From positions 1-5,327 of the forward strand of contig CALMGO010000626.1 of the NCBI GenBank assembly GCA_937863625.1: a stretch of DNA of 5,327 bases, written 5' to 3'. Shown here one piece after another: positions 1 to 5,272 of this stretch. A program made the position numbers and the translations under genes. Numbering within the stretch: the first letter of the stretch is position 1; every line of letters starts with the position of its first letter. The stretch comes from an uncultured bacterium. Its GTDB lineage: Bacteria > Planctomycetota > DG-23 > SLPQ01. A model generated the notes under the pieces. The model worked only from the letters and a program-made list of their open reading frames with translations, did no database searches and was not told the origin of the DNA.

Positions 1-377
1 TGCACGAGCAGCACCCCCGGCACCTTGCCTTTGCGCTTGGCAGGGAGATACAAAAGCGCCGATACCGGCCAGTCGGGCCTCGTGTAAAACGACACCCCTT
101 CGACCGTATAGCGCCCGCGGTCGTATTTCCGGCCCGTTTTGGCCTTTAGAGCGACCTTATGAGCAGGGAAGGGGCCCACCGCCGTCGACAGTTTCTTTAA
201 TATGCTTATTCTCCGGGCAAGCCACTCGCGCACCGTGATGCCCGTATAGTCCGCAAGCGGGATTTTGGCCTTTTCCGTGCGAAAATAGGCCTTCATCATC
301 TCGCCATAGTGGTCTGTCTCGTCCGGATTTGTGATCATCAGGCTCCGAATTTTGTCAACGTCGCTTCTGGCTCTCAT
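1..377 (-). CDS. Alpha/beta-hydrolase, acetylxylan-esterase/dienelactone-hydrolase-like (N-terminal part, truncated by window edge)
   Basis: Reading the minus strand from ATG at 377 gives 125 uninterrupted codons to the window edge, beginning MRARSDVDKIRSLM. An AAGGAG Shine-Dalgarno (386-391) lies 8 nt before the ATG and supports this start. The N-terminal ~85 residues are helical and polar, with REWLARRISILKKL around residues 50-63. A beta-rich stretch follows (YTVEGVSFYTRPDWPVSALLYLP, residues ~90-112) and then a hydrophobic strand VPGVLLV at the edge, whose next codon starts CA and is probably His. This is the usual run-up to the HG oxyanion-hole motif of alpha/beta-hydrolases related to acetylxylan esterases (AXE1 / Abhydrolase_7 type). 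The nucleophile elbow and the rest of the catalytic triad lie outside the window, so substrate is unknown. A carbohydrate-ester or peptide role is equally open. No signal peptide is visible at this start, so a cytoplasmic enzyme is likeliest. It is divergent from the homocysteine operon and probably independently regulated. Confidence 0.7.
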   Translation of the reverse strand, partial: MRARSDVDKIRSLMITNPDETDHYGEMMKAYFRTEKAKIPLADYTGITVREWLARRISILKKLSTAVGPFPAHKVALKAKTGRKYDRGRYTVEGVSFYTRPDWPVSALLYLPAKRKGKVPGVLLV

Positions 378-418
378 TGTGCCTGCTCCTTGGGTTGGAG
401 GTTTTTCTGTTGCGTGGG

Positions 419-433
419 AACCCTCTCAGGGTT
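419..433. promoter_or_regulatory. 15-bp palindrome overlapping the esterase promoter start (possible operator)
   Basis: AACCCT-CTC-AGGGTT is a perfect 6-bp inverted repeat with a 3-bp centre. It covers the predicted transcription start and overlaps the -10 of the minus-strand promoter by three bases. Position and symmetry suit a repressor-binding site, though a short hairpin at the 5' end of the leader is an alternative. No regulator gene is visible nearby in the window. Confidence 0.3.
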
Positions 434-458
434 ATATTGTCTTTCTGTAAGTATGCAA
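431..458 (-). promoter_or_regulatory. Candidate sigma-70-type promoter for the esterase
   Basis: On the minus strand, TTGCAT (453-458) and TATAAC (431-436) are separated by 16 bp. The -10 matches consensus at 5 of 6 positions and the -35 at 3 of 6, including the TTG. The predicted start near 424 would leave a leader of about 47 nt before the esterase ATG. This is pattern-based inference only. Confidence 0.4.
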
Positions 459-644
459 GTCCCTTTAATTCGGGAGCTTTGTCCGTTCGATGACAGACTG
501 ACACAGTTAGAAGTTGCACCAGAAGGCGCGCCCCGCGCGTTGTGCCACCCGTCCATCCCCTTCAAGTACTCAAAACGGCTGTCCGTCTTTCCCTGTTTGA
601 CATTCATCGACGGCCTGTCTAGCTGCCTGAGTCCCACAAACCGG

Positions 645-673
645 TTGCACCGCAGCCGCACGGCCGTTATCCT
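645..673 (+). promoter_or_regulatory. Candidate promoter for the homocysteine operon
   Basis: TTGCAC (645-650) and TATCCT (668-673) are 17 bp apart on the plus strand, matching consensus moderately (about 3/6 and 4/6). Transcription from here would give a leader of about 175 nt. A competing candidate has a perfect TTGACA at 597-602 but a poor -10 (TAGCTG, 620-625). Neither is strong, and a divergent sigma factor in this organism would change the answer. Confidence 0.22.
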
Positions 674-854
674 TTCTAACTTATCAACCAAACCCGTCCA
701 GGGCAAAGCCTTTTCGTACGCGCCGGCCAGGCGCTGCAAAAAAGCCCCTATTGTTACGGGTGCCTGCTCTGGAGGTGCGCTTGGATCTAACTGACTGCAT
801 AAGGACCAAAAAGGCTTACTGACAGAAACCCCCTGTGCCTGGAGGATCGCTCTA

Positions 855-2054
855 ATGGCAAAAACTTACGAAGAGATAAACGATAAGATAAAGAAGGGAA
901 AGGCGGTGGTCGTAACGGCCGAGGAAATGATCGCGGTCGTTAAGGAAAAAGGCGTCCGCGCCGCCGCCAAAGATGTGGACGTCGTGACGACCGGCACTTT
1001 CGGCCCGATGTGTTCTTCCGGCGCGTTCATAAACGTCGGCCACACAAAGCCCAAGATGAAGATCACCAAAGGCACCTTGAACGGTGTCCCCGTATACTGC
1101 GGCCTCGCCGCGGTCGACCTCTACGTCGGCGCTACGGAAGCGGCCGAAGACGACCCGCTCAACCGCGTTTTCCCCGGCGAGTTCCGCTATGGCGGCGGGC
1201 ATGTCATCGAGGACCTCGTAGCCGGCAAGGATGTCCGGTTTGTTGCGAGCGCATACGGGACCGACTGTTACCCCCGCAAGGAGCTCGACACGCTTCTCAA
1301 TATCAAGGACCTCAACGAGGCGATTCTCCTAAATCCGCGAAATGCCTACCAGAACTACAACGTAGCCGTCAACGCCCACGGCAAACGGCCCATTTATACA
1401 TACATGGGCATTCTCAGGCCCAATATCGGCAACGCCAATTATTGCTCGGCCGGCCAACTCTCGCCGCTTTTGAACGACCCGCACTACCGCACCATCGGTA
1501 TCGGCACTCGGATTTTCCTCGGCGGCGCAGTAGGCCACGTCATCTGGCAGGGCACCCAGCACAACCCGGGCGTCCCGCGCACCGATGGCGGTGTCCCCAA
1601 AGGCGGCGCCGGCACACTCGCTGTGGCTGGCGACTTGAAGCAGATGTCCACCGAGTTTATCCGCGGCGCGTCTTTCCGCGGTTATGGCGTCAGCCTCGGC
1701 GTCGGACTCGGCGTGCCGATTCCCATTATCGACGAGGAAATGGCAAAGTTCACCGCGGTCAGCGACGCCGACATAACGGCGCCCATTACCGACTACTCCG
1801 TCGCCTATCCGGAGGCCTCTGGTGGGCCCATCGGTGAAGTGACGTACTCAGAGCTGAGAACCGGCCGGATAACCATAAACGGCAAGGAAGTGCCCACCGG
1901 CGCGATATCGAGTTACCCGAAGGCGCGAAAGATCGCCGCTACGCTCAAAGCCTGGATAGAGGCCGGCAAGTTTCTCCTGACCGAGCCCATTGCGCCTCTG
2001 CCCGCCGCCGAAAGCGGCTACAAGTTCGGCCCCTTGAAGGAGCGCAAGAAGTAA
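855..2054 (+). CDS. Homocysteine biosynthesis protein, DUF39/COG1900 family (reductive sulfuration of aspartate semialdehyde)
   Basis: This 399-residue protein reads as a DUF39 (HcyBio) homocysteine biosynthesis protein. The family, studied as MA1821 in Methanosarcina acetivorans, takes part in converting L-aspartate semialdehyde plus sulfide to homocysteine, bypassing acylated homoserine. Recognisable stretches are TTGTFGPMCSSGAFINVGH (residues 45-63), GTDCYPRKE (135-143), the glycine-rich GTRIFLGGAVGHVIWQGTQH (217-236), and GYGVSLGVGLGVPIPI (276-291). Cysteines lie at 53, 82, 138 and 197. C53 and C138 sit in the conserved blocks and are the likeliest persulfide-forming residues. Some archaeal members (for example MJ0100) carry a C-terminal CBS pair. 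This one ends after the DUF39 region with a Lys/Arg tail, so it is the short form. It is soluble with no signal peptide. GGAGGA 9 nt before the ATG fixes the start. It is first in a three-gene operon, and the UPF0280 gene starts 2 bp after its stop. Family call is strong; the reaction is assigned by family. Confidence 0.93.
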   Translation: MAKTYEEINDKIKKGKAVVVTAEEMIAVVKEKGVRAAAKDVDVVTTGTFGPMCSSGAFINVGHTKPKMKITKGTLNGVPVYCGLAAVDLYVGATEAAEDDPLNRVFPGEFRYGGGHVIEDLVAGKDVRFVASAYGTDCYPRKELDTLLNIKDLNEAILLNPRNAYQNYNVAVNAHGKRPIYTYMGILRPNIGNANYCSAGQLSPLLNDPHYRTIGIGTRIFLGGAVGHVIWQGTQHNPGVPRTDGGVPKGGAGTLAVAGDLKQMSTEFIRGASFRGYGVSLGVGLGVPIPIIDEEMAKFTAVSDADITAPITDYSVAYPEASGGPIGEVTYSELRTGRITINGKEVPTGAISSYPKARKIAATLKAWIEAGKFLLTEPIAPLPAAESGYKFGPLKERKK

Positions 2055-2056
2055 TC

Positions 2057-2803
2057 ATGGCAGCCGGAGCACTACGACAGAACAGGTTCTATCGCGGCTG
2101 GATGAAGGCCGCGCGCCTGACCTATTTCAGCGTGCGCCTGTTCGAGACCGACCTCGCGATTGCCGCGGAGCGCGACATGACCGCCGACGCTCTCGAGACA
2201 GTCGTCGATCTGCGTAATGCGCTTCTGGACTATGCCCATGCGCACGAGGGGTTCCTCTCCTCGATGCGGCCGCTTGCGCCGGACGAGACTGCGCCCGATG
2301 TCGTGAGGCGCATGTGTCGCGCCGCCGAGGCCTGGGATGTCGGCCCCATGGCGGCCGTGGCCGGGACCTTCGCCGAAATCATCGGCGAGAGGCTCCTCGC
2401 CTCGTCCCGTGAAGTCATAGTCGAAAACGGCGGCGATGTCTTTATCGCCACCCGTCAGCCGCGCGAAGTCGAGATTTTCGCCGGTGACGATTCGCCGTTT
2501 GCCGGCAGGCTCGCCGTTCGCGTCAATGCCGACTCCGGCATTCATGGGATATGCACGTCTTCCGGCACGGTAGGGCATAGCTTCAGCCATGGAAAGGCCG
2601 ATGCGGTCGTCGCGTTTGCCGAAAGCGCCGCCTTTGCCGACGCGGCCGCTACTGCTATCGCTAACAGGATAAAGGTCCCCGCGGATATCCAGGGTGTCGT
2701 CGACGCCGAGAAGGAGCGCGCCGCGCTCAAGGCTCTCGTCGCCGTCGCCGGTGATACGCTCGGGGCATTCGGAGACATTGAATTCGTAACACGAGAGGAG
2801 TGA
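2057..2803 (+). CDS. UPF0280/COG2122 ApbE-like protein, homocysteine biosynthesis partner
   Basis: The 248-residue product matches the UPF0280 family, a cytoplasmic relative of the ApbE fold. Diagnostic segments are the N-terminal RFYRGWMK (residues 10-17), VGPMAAVAGTFAE (95-107), VENGGDVFI (122-130) and GICTSSGTVGHSFSHGKAD (164-182). There is no lipoprotein signal, unlike periplasmic FMN-transferase ApbE. COG2122 genes recur beside DUF39 and NIL-ferredoxin genes, and genetic work in sulfate reducers and methanogens links them to homocysteine formation by reductive sulfuration. The biochemical role of the subunit is not settled; older 'thiamine biosynthesis' labels should not be relied on. 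It begins 2 bp after the DUF39 stop, with AAGGAG (2037-2042) 14 nt upstream. That spacing is long, so translation is probably coupled to the upstream gene. The ATG is preferred because the conserved RFYR block lies at residue 10. Its own end carries GAGAGGAG, the Shine-Dalgarno of the next gene. Confidence 0.9.
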   Translation: MAAGALRQNRFYRGWMKAARLTYFSVRLFETDLAIAAERDMTADALETVVDLRNALLDYAHAHEGFLSSMRPLAPDETAPDVVRRMCRAAEAWDVGPMAAVAGTFAEIIGERLLASSREVIVENGGDVFIATRQPREVEIFAGDDSPFAGRLAVRVNADSGIHGICTSSGTVGHSFSHGKADAVVAFAESAAFADAAATAIANRIKVPADIQGVVDAEKERAALKALVAVAGDTLGAFGDIEFVTREE

Positions 2804-2806
2804 TAA

Positions 2807-3232
2807 ATGTTCAGTGAAAGAATACTTATGCAGTTCCCGAGAGAACTCGTCAACGAGCCCCTGCTCAGCATCGTGACCAAGGAGTTCGACATAGTCTTTA
2901 ACATCATCTCCGCGCGCATCACGGAGAACGAAGAGGGGCAGCTCAAGGTCGAGTTGCGTGGCAAGAGGCCCAATGTCCTTGCTGCCGTCGACTACATAAA
3001 GAAGAAAGGCGTCTCCATTCGCAGCCTTTCCAAGTTCGTCACCGTCGACCGCAAACTTTGCACCGACTGCGGCGCCTGTGTCGTGCAGTGCCCGACCGGA
3101 GCGCTCTACTATGAAGAGGACCTCTCAGTCGGCTTCGACGCGGCAAAATGCATCGCTTGTGAACTCTGCCGCCTCGCGTGCCCCTATAGCGCCATCGTGG
3201 TCGCGCACGCCGACGAAGTAACGCACGTATGA
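2807..3232 (+). CDS. NIL-domain protein with two [4Fe-4S] clusters (ferredoxin partner in homocysteine biosynthesis)
   Basis: The protein has 141 residues. Residues ~1-77 form a NIL domain, the small ferredoxin-like fold also found at the end of MetN-type methionine ABC ATPases. Residues ~78-133 form a bacterial 2x[4Fe-4S] ferredoxin domain. The cluster ligands are complete: C85, C88, C91 and C95-Pro, then C115, C118, C121 and C125-Pro, both in CxxCxxCxxxCP spacing. This is the MA1822-type architecture that works with DUF39 proteins, presumably delivering electrons and possibly handling sulfur during homocysteine synthesis. The NIL domain may sense or bind the product or a sulfur compound, which is inference from its MetN counterpart. 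The start is well set: AGGAG ends 6 nt before the ATG, and the gene begins 3 bp after the UPF0280 stop. It is the last gene of the operon, with the terminator stem starting 22 bp beyond its stop codon. It is cytoplasmic with no signal peptide. Confidence 0.93.
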   Translation: MFSERILMQFPRELVNEPLLSIVTKEFDIVFNIISARITENEEGQLKVELRGKRPNVLAAVDYIKKKGVSIRSLSKFVTVDRKLCTDCGACVVQCPTGALYYEEDLSVGFDAAKCIACELCRLACPYSAIVVAHADEVTHV

Positions 3233-3254
3233 GATGAGTACGAAAAGGGAAAAT

Positions 3255-3300
3255 GGGCCGCACAAACGCAGGACTTGCGCTCGTGCGGCCCTTCTTTTTG
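3255..3300 (+). terminator. Rho-independent terminator of the homocysteine operon, probably bidirectional
   Basis: A perfect 9-bp stem GGGCCGCAC/GTGCGGCCC (3255-3263 with 3283-3291) continues, after a 3x3 internal loop, into CGCA/TGCG (3267-3270 with 3276-3279) around a GGACT loop. TTCTTTTTG follows directly on the plus strand. On the minus strand the stem is followed by ATTTTCCCTTTT, so it could also stop transcripts of the convergent MATE gene, although that would leave a 3' tail of about 300 nt. Confidence 0.85.
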
Positions 3301-3337
3301 GAAATGGGGATATGACGGTGCTTGCCCGACTCTGGAG

Positions 3338-3366
3338 GGACGTCCCGACCTGTCGGGATCGCGTCC
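3338..3366. repeat. Bulged hairpin (inverted repeat)
   Basis: GGACG-TCCCGA pairs with TCGGGA and, after a three-base bulge (TCG), with CGTCC. The loop is CCTG (3349-3352). This gives 11 paired positions. There is no T-run after it on the plus strand, so it is not an obvious terminator. It sits 17 bp before the first 29-bp repeat and may belong to the same composite element. Confidence 0.6.
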
Positions 3367-3382
3367 GCATGAAAATTGCAAA

Positions 3383-3411
3383 GTGCGCTTTAGCGCGCGC
3401 GGATTCTGTCT
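3383..3411 (+). repeat. 29-bp palindromic dispersed-type repeat, copy 1
   Basis: It reads GTGCGCTTTAGCGCG then CGCGGATTCTGTCT, and matches copy 2 at 27 of 29 positions. The first 16 bases form a 6-bp stem with a TTTA loop; in this copy one pair becomes a T-G wobble. The form is REP-like: a palindromic head plus a unique tail, in the same orientation as copy 2. Confidence 0.75.
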
Positions 3412-3489
3412 TTCTTTGTGTCCTTCGTGTTCTTCGTGGTGAGATGTCGCCTTTGTTCTTATTTGCGATCTTCGCGCCTTTGCGTGAGG
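3412..3489 (+). repeat. Pyrimidine-rich tract with 9-nt tandem units
   Basis: Three consecutive 9-mers, TTCTTTGTG, TCCTTCGTG and TTCTTCGTG (3412-3438), are followed by GTGAG. About 30 bp later a second, looser block, ATCTTCGCG and CCTTTGCGT (3468-3485), is followed by GAGG. The shared unit is roughly yyyTTyGyG. The tract is non-coding by context. From memory, similar 'ttcgtgttcttcgtggtga' strings recur in genomes of several bacterial phyla; that is recollection, not a search. Confidence 0.55.
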
Positions 3490-3519
3490 CTGCCTATGAT
3501 TCAGTGTACATTACGTAGG

Positions 3520-3548
3520 GTGCGCTTTAGCGCACGCGGATTCTGCCT
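3520..3548 (+). repeat. 29-bp palindromic dispersed-type repeat, copy 2
   Basis: It reads GTGCGCTTTAGCGCA then CGCGGATTCTGCCT. Here GTGCGC-TTTA-GCGCAC is a perfect 6-bp hairpin. It lies 137 bp from copy 1 and 43 bp from the MATE stop codon. The differences from copy 1 are G/A in the stem and T/C in the tail. Confidence 0.75.
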
Positions 3549-3590
3549 CTTAGAGGGACGCGTTCCTGGTTTGATGCATGAATAAGCTGC

Positions 3591-5048
3591 TTACGGTTCT
3601 TCGATGACGCTTTCCGGGTCGAGTGCAACGACGTCGGCGGCTGTGACTTCACTCTCCTGGAGGTCGGCTTTCTTCTCCGGCACCACGGGCCTTTGCCAGT
3701 CAACGTACACAAACAAAAGCAGTGCCGCCACCGCCGAGATTACGTTCCCGGCTACCATCCCCCAGTAGATGCCGACGCTTCCGAGCGCGAGTGTAAAACA
3801 GAGCACATACGATACCGGCAGACGCAGGACCCACAAGCGCAAAATCGCGATGATCATCGCCGGTGTCGTGTGCCCGCTGCCGTAGAATGCCGCCGTCAAA
3901 ACCATTATCACGCCGAAAAGATACGCCGAGGCCGGCACCAGTTGGAAGAATCGCCCCGCTTCCTCTATCACTCCGGGGTCATTGACAAAGAGACTCGCCA
4001 CAAACTGCCCGCCGAATACCAGAAACGTCGCCGGAACTAACATGCCGATTGCGACTATCGTCGCGCTTACGCGCACCGCCCGGTGCGCCAGTTCCGGCTT
4101 CCCCGCGCCGAGCGCCTGCCCGACGATTGGCGCCGCCGCCATTGCCAGCGACTGGCTGGGTATATGGAAAAAGTGTATTAGCCTCCAGCATATCGTAAAC
4201 GCGCCGATAACCGTCACGCCCAGCGTATTCACCATGAGCTGAAAGACCATAAACCCCAGTGAATTGCTGCTGTTGCCAATCGCCGCCGGAAGCCCGATCT
4301 TGAACGTCTTGGTGAGCAGCTCGCGATCCGGCTTGAAATCCGCCGGTGTCACGTGTAGTCCCGCCCGCCCGCTCATGAGGAGCGCGTAGCAGGCAAATGC
4401 CGCCGCGGCCTGAGATACTACAGTCGCCAGCGCCGCACCCGCCACGCCCAGCGCCGGTATGCCTAGGAAGCCGTATATAAGCATCGGGTCGAGCACAAGG
4501 TTGATGCCGTTTGATACCGCGCCTATCACCACCACCGTGACCGTATCTCCCAGCGCCCGCAATACCGCCCCGTACGCAAACGTAAACGCCATGAGCGGCA
4601 GCCCTGCCATTACTATCTGGATGTATACTGTCGCCTGGGGCATCATCGCAGACGGAACCTGGCAAAGCCTCAGTATCTGCGGCGCGAAAAACCTCATCGG
4701 CGCGGCCATGACCGCCACTAGCACCATCAGTATCAATAGCGACTGCCCCGCGGCCTTGTCCGCTTCGCGGTGCCGCCCTGCGCCGGTAAACTGCGCCACC
4801 AGCGCCGTCCCCGCGTTTCCAAAACCCATCGCGAAACTTACAATGAAAAATACAAACGGCATCGCCACGCCCGGCGCCGCCAGAGCTTCCTTGCTCCACC
4901 GGCCCAGCCAGAACGCGTCAACAAGGTTATAGAGCGCGCTTAGCGCCATCCCCGCCGCCAATGGCAGCCCGAGATGAAGCAGATTGCCCAGAAGCGACCC
5001 CGATGTGAGGTCTTTCTTGGAGGTTCTTGTTGTTGGTGACGATGACAT
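3591..5048 (-). CDS. MATE family multidrug/Na+(H+) antiporter
   Basis: The protein has 485 residues, normal for the family, and about twelve hydrophobic segments between residues ~22 and ~450. MATE transporters sit in the inner membrane and expel cationic drugs, metabolites or other small molecules in exchange for Na+ or H+. Family hallmarks are the N-terminal KKDLTSGSLLGNLL before TM1, GNAGTALVAQFTGAG (78-92), LDPMLIYGFLGIPALGVAGAA (within 186-206), and the pseudo-symmetric second-half motif PIVGQALGAGKPE (307-319). The substrate cannot be inferred. The N-terminus is Ser/Thr-rich. The C-terminal ~30 residues form an acidic, hydrophilic tail (EKKADLQESEV to SVIEEP). The start at 5048 is the only ATG upstream of TM1 and fits the usual N-terminal length. 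It has no Shine-Dalgarno, and a promoter-like pair lies immediately upstream. It is convergent with the homocysteine operon and divergent from the PTS-like gene, so it is probably transcribed alone. Confidence 0.93.
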   Translation of the reverse strand: MSSSPTTRTSKKDLTSGSLLGNLLHLGLPLAAGMALSALYNLVDAFWLGRWSKEALAAPGVAMPFVFFIVSFAMGFGNAGTALVAQFTGAGRHREADKAAGQSLLILMVLVAVMAAPMRFFAPQILRLCQVPSAMMPQATVYIQIVMAGLPLMAFTFAYGAVLRALGDTVTVVVIGAVSNGINLVLDPMLIYGFLGIPALGVAGAALATVVSQAAAAFACYALLMSGRAGLHVTPADFKPDRELLTKTFKIGLPAAIGNSSNSLGFMVFQLMVNTLGVTVIGAFTICWRLIHFFHIPSQSLAMAAAPIVGQALGAGKPELAHRAVRVSATIVAIGMLVPATFLVFGGQFVASLFVNDPGVIEEAGRFFQLVPASAYLFGVIMVLTAAFYGSGHTTPAMIIAILRLWVLRLPVSYVLCFTLALGSVGIYWGMVAGNVISAVAALLLFVYVDWQRPVVPEKKADLQESEVTAADVVALDPESVIEEP

Positions 5049-5272
5049 AGCAACGGATTCTAATAATGCGCGCCCAAATGTCCAATGCCGCCCGTATTGG
5101 TTTTCATGCAGCCCTGCTCAAAGAGCCTGCCGCCGCGCATATCAAGCCGGTCTGCAACAGAAAACGCTGGAATTGCCGGACGCGTGAACTATCATTACTG
5201 ACTTGGGAGAGGCCTTCTAAGGTTTTCTGACGGCCTTATTTGGAAACGCCTACTTATCGGAGGTAAAAGCCA
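5049..5272. other. Divergent intergenic region (224 bp) between MATE and the PTS-like gene
   Basis: The left end holds the MATE promoter candidate. For the plus-strand gene, a weak pair CTGGAA (5167-5172) and TATCAT (5190-5195) is spaced 17 bp and would give a leader of about 70 nt. GGAGG (5259-5263) is that gene's Shine-Dalgarno. I see no repeat, RNA gene or terminator. Confidence 0.4.
5057..5085 (-). promoter_or_regulatory. Candidate promoter of the MATE gene, close enough for a leaderless mRNA
   Basis: On the minus strand TAGAAT (5057-5062, 5/6 match) lies 17 bp downstream of TTGGAC (5080-5085, 3/6 match including TTG). The -10 ends 8 nt before the ATG, so transcription would begin at or just before the start codon. 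This agrees with the lack of a Shine-Dalgarno upstream of this gene. Confidence 0.35.

Larger units (their letters stand above)
378..854. other. Divergent intergenic region (477 bp) with no supportable gene
   Basis: This spacer separates the minus-strand esterase from the plus-strand homocysteine operon. The left end holds the esterase Shine-Dalgarno and promoter candidates, and the right end holds GGAGGA (841-846), the operon's Shine-Dalgarno. Both strands carry open frames over 100 codons, but neither resembles a known family. The minus-strand frame has only a TTG start (739) with no clear Shine-Dalgarno. A small hairpin, GCGCC/GGCGC with a 5-nt loop, sits at 720-734. A 10-mer, GTGCCTGCTC, occurs at 379-388 and again at 760-769. 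I see no SAM, SAH or cobalamin riboswitch consensus, no tRNA, and no terminator. Confidence 0.6.
3233..3590. other. Convergent intergenic region (358 bp), repeat-rich and non-coding
   Basis: It lies between the ends of the NIL-ferredoxin gene and the MATE gene. In order it holds the operon terminator, a bulged hairpin (3338-3366), one copy of a 29-bp palindromic repeat, a pyrimidine-rich tract with 9-nt periodicity, and the second repeat copy 35 bp beyond that tract. The rest, including 3549-3590 next to the MATE stop, shows nothing recognisable beyond a short CCTC/GAGG inverted repeat on the minus strand. A 94-codon open frame across 3234-3518 is rejected because it reads through the terminator and the repeats. 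Confidence 0.7.

Noticed and set aside
309..794. 161-codon plus-strand open frame
   Set aside because: It overlaps the start of the well-supported esterase on the other strand, has no Shine-Dalgarno, and its cysteine- and serine-rich translation resembles no known family.
378..854. SAM/SAH/cobalamin riboswitch upstream of the homocysteine operon
   Set aside because: It was looked for because of the pathway, but no conserved core sequence or matching stem order could be seen by eye.
1010..1837. 275-codon plus-strand frame inside the DUF39 gene
   Set aside because: It is an Arg-, Pro- and His-rich out-of-frame shadow of a strongly recognised gene.
2072..2590. 172-codon minus-strand frame across the UPF0280 gene
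   Set aside because: It is antisense to a gene with clear family motifs, has no upstream ribosome site of note, and shows no recognisable protein.
3234..3518. 94-codon frame starting just after the NIL-ferredoxin stop
   Set aside because: It reads through the operon terminator, the hairpin and the repeats, and has no plausible product.
3383..3548. Two similar 29-bp repeats as a possible CRISPR array
   Set aside because: There are only two copies, 108 bp apart, with no regular spacers and no cas genes. The palindromic head and loop fit a REP-like element better.
3979..4899. 306-codon minus-strand frame inside the MATE gene
   Set aside because: It is Gly-, Arg- and Ala-rich, an out-of-frame shadow of the MATE coding sequence.
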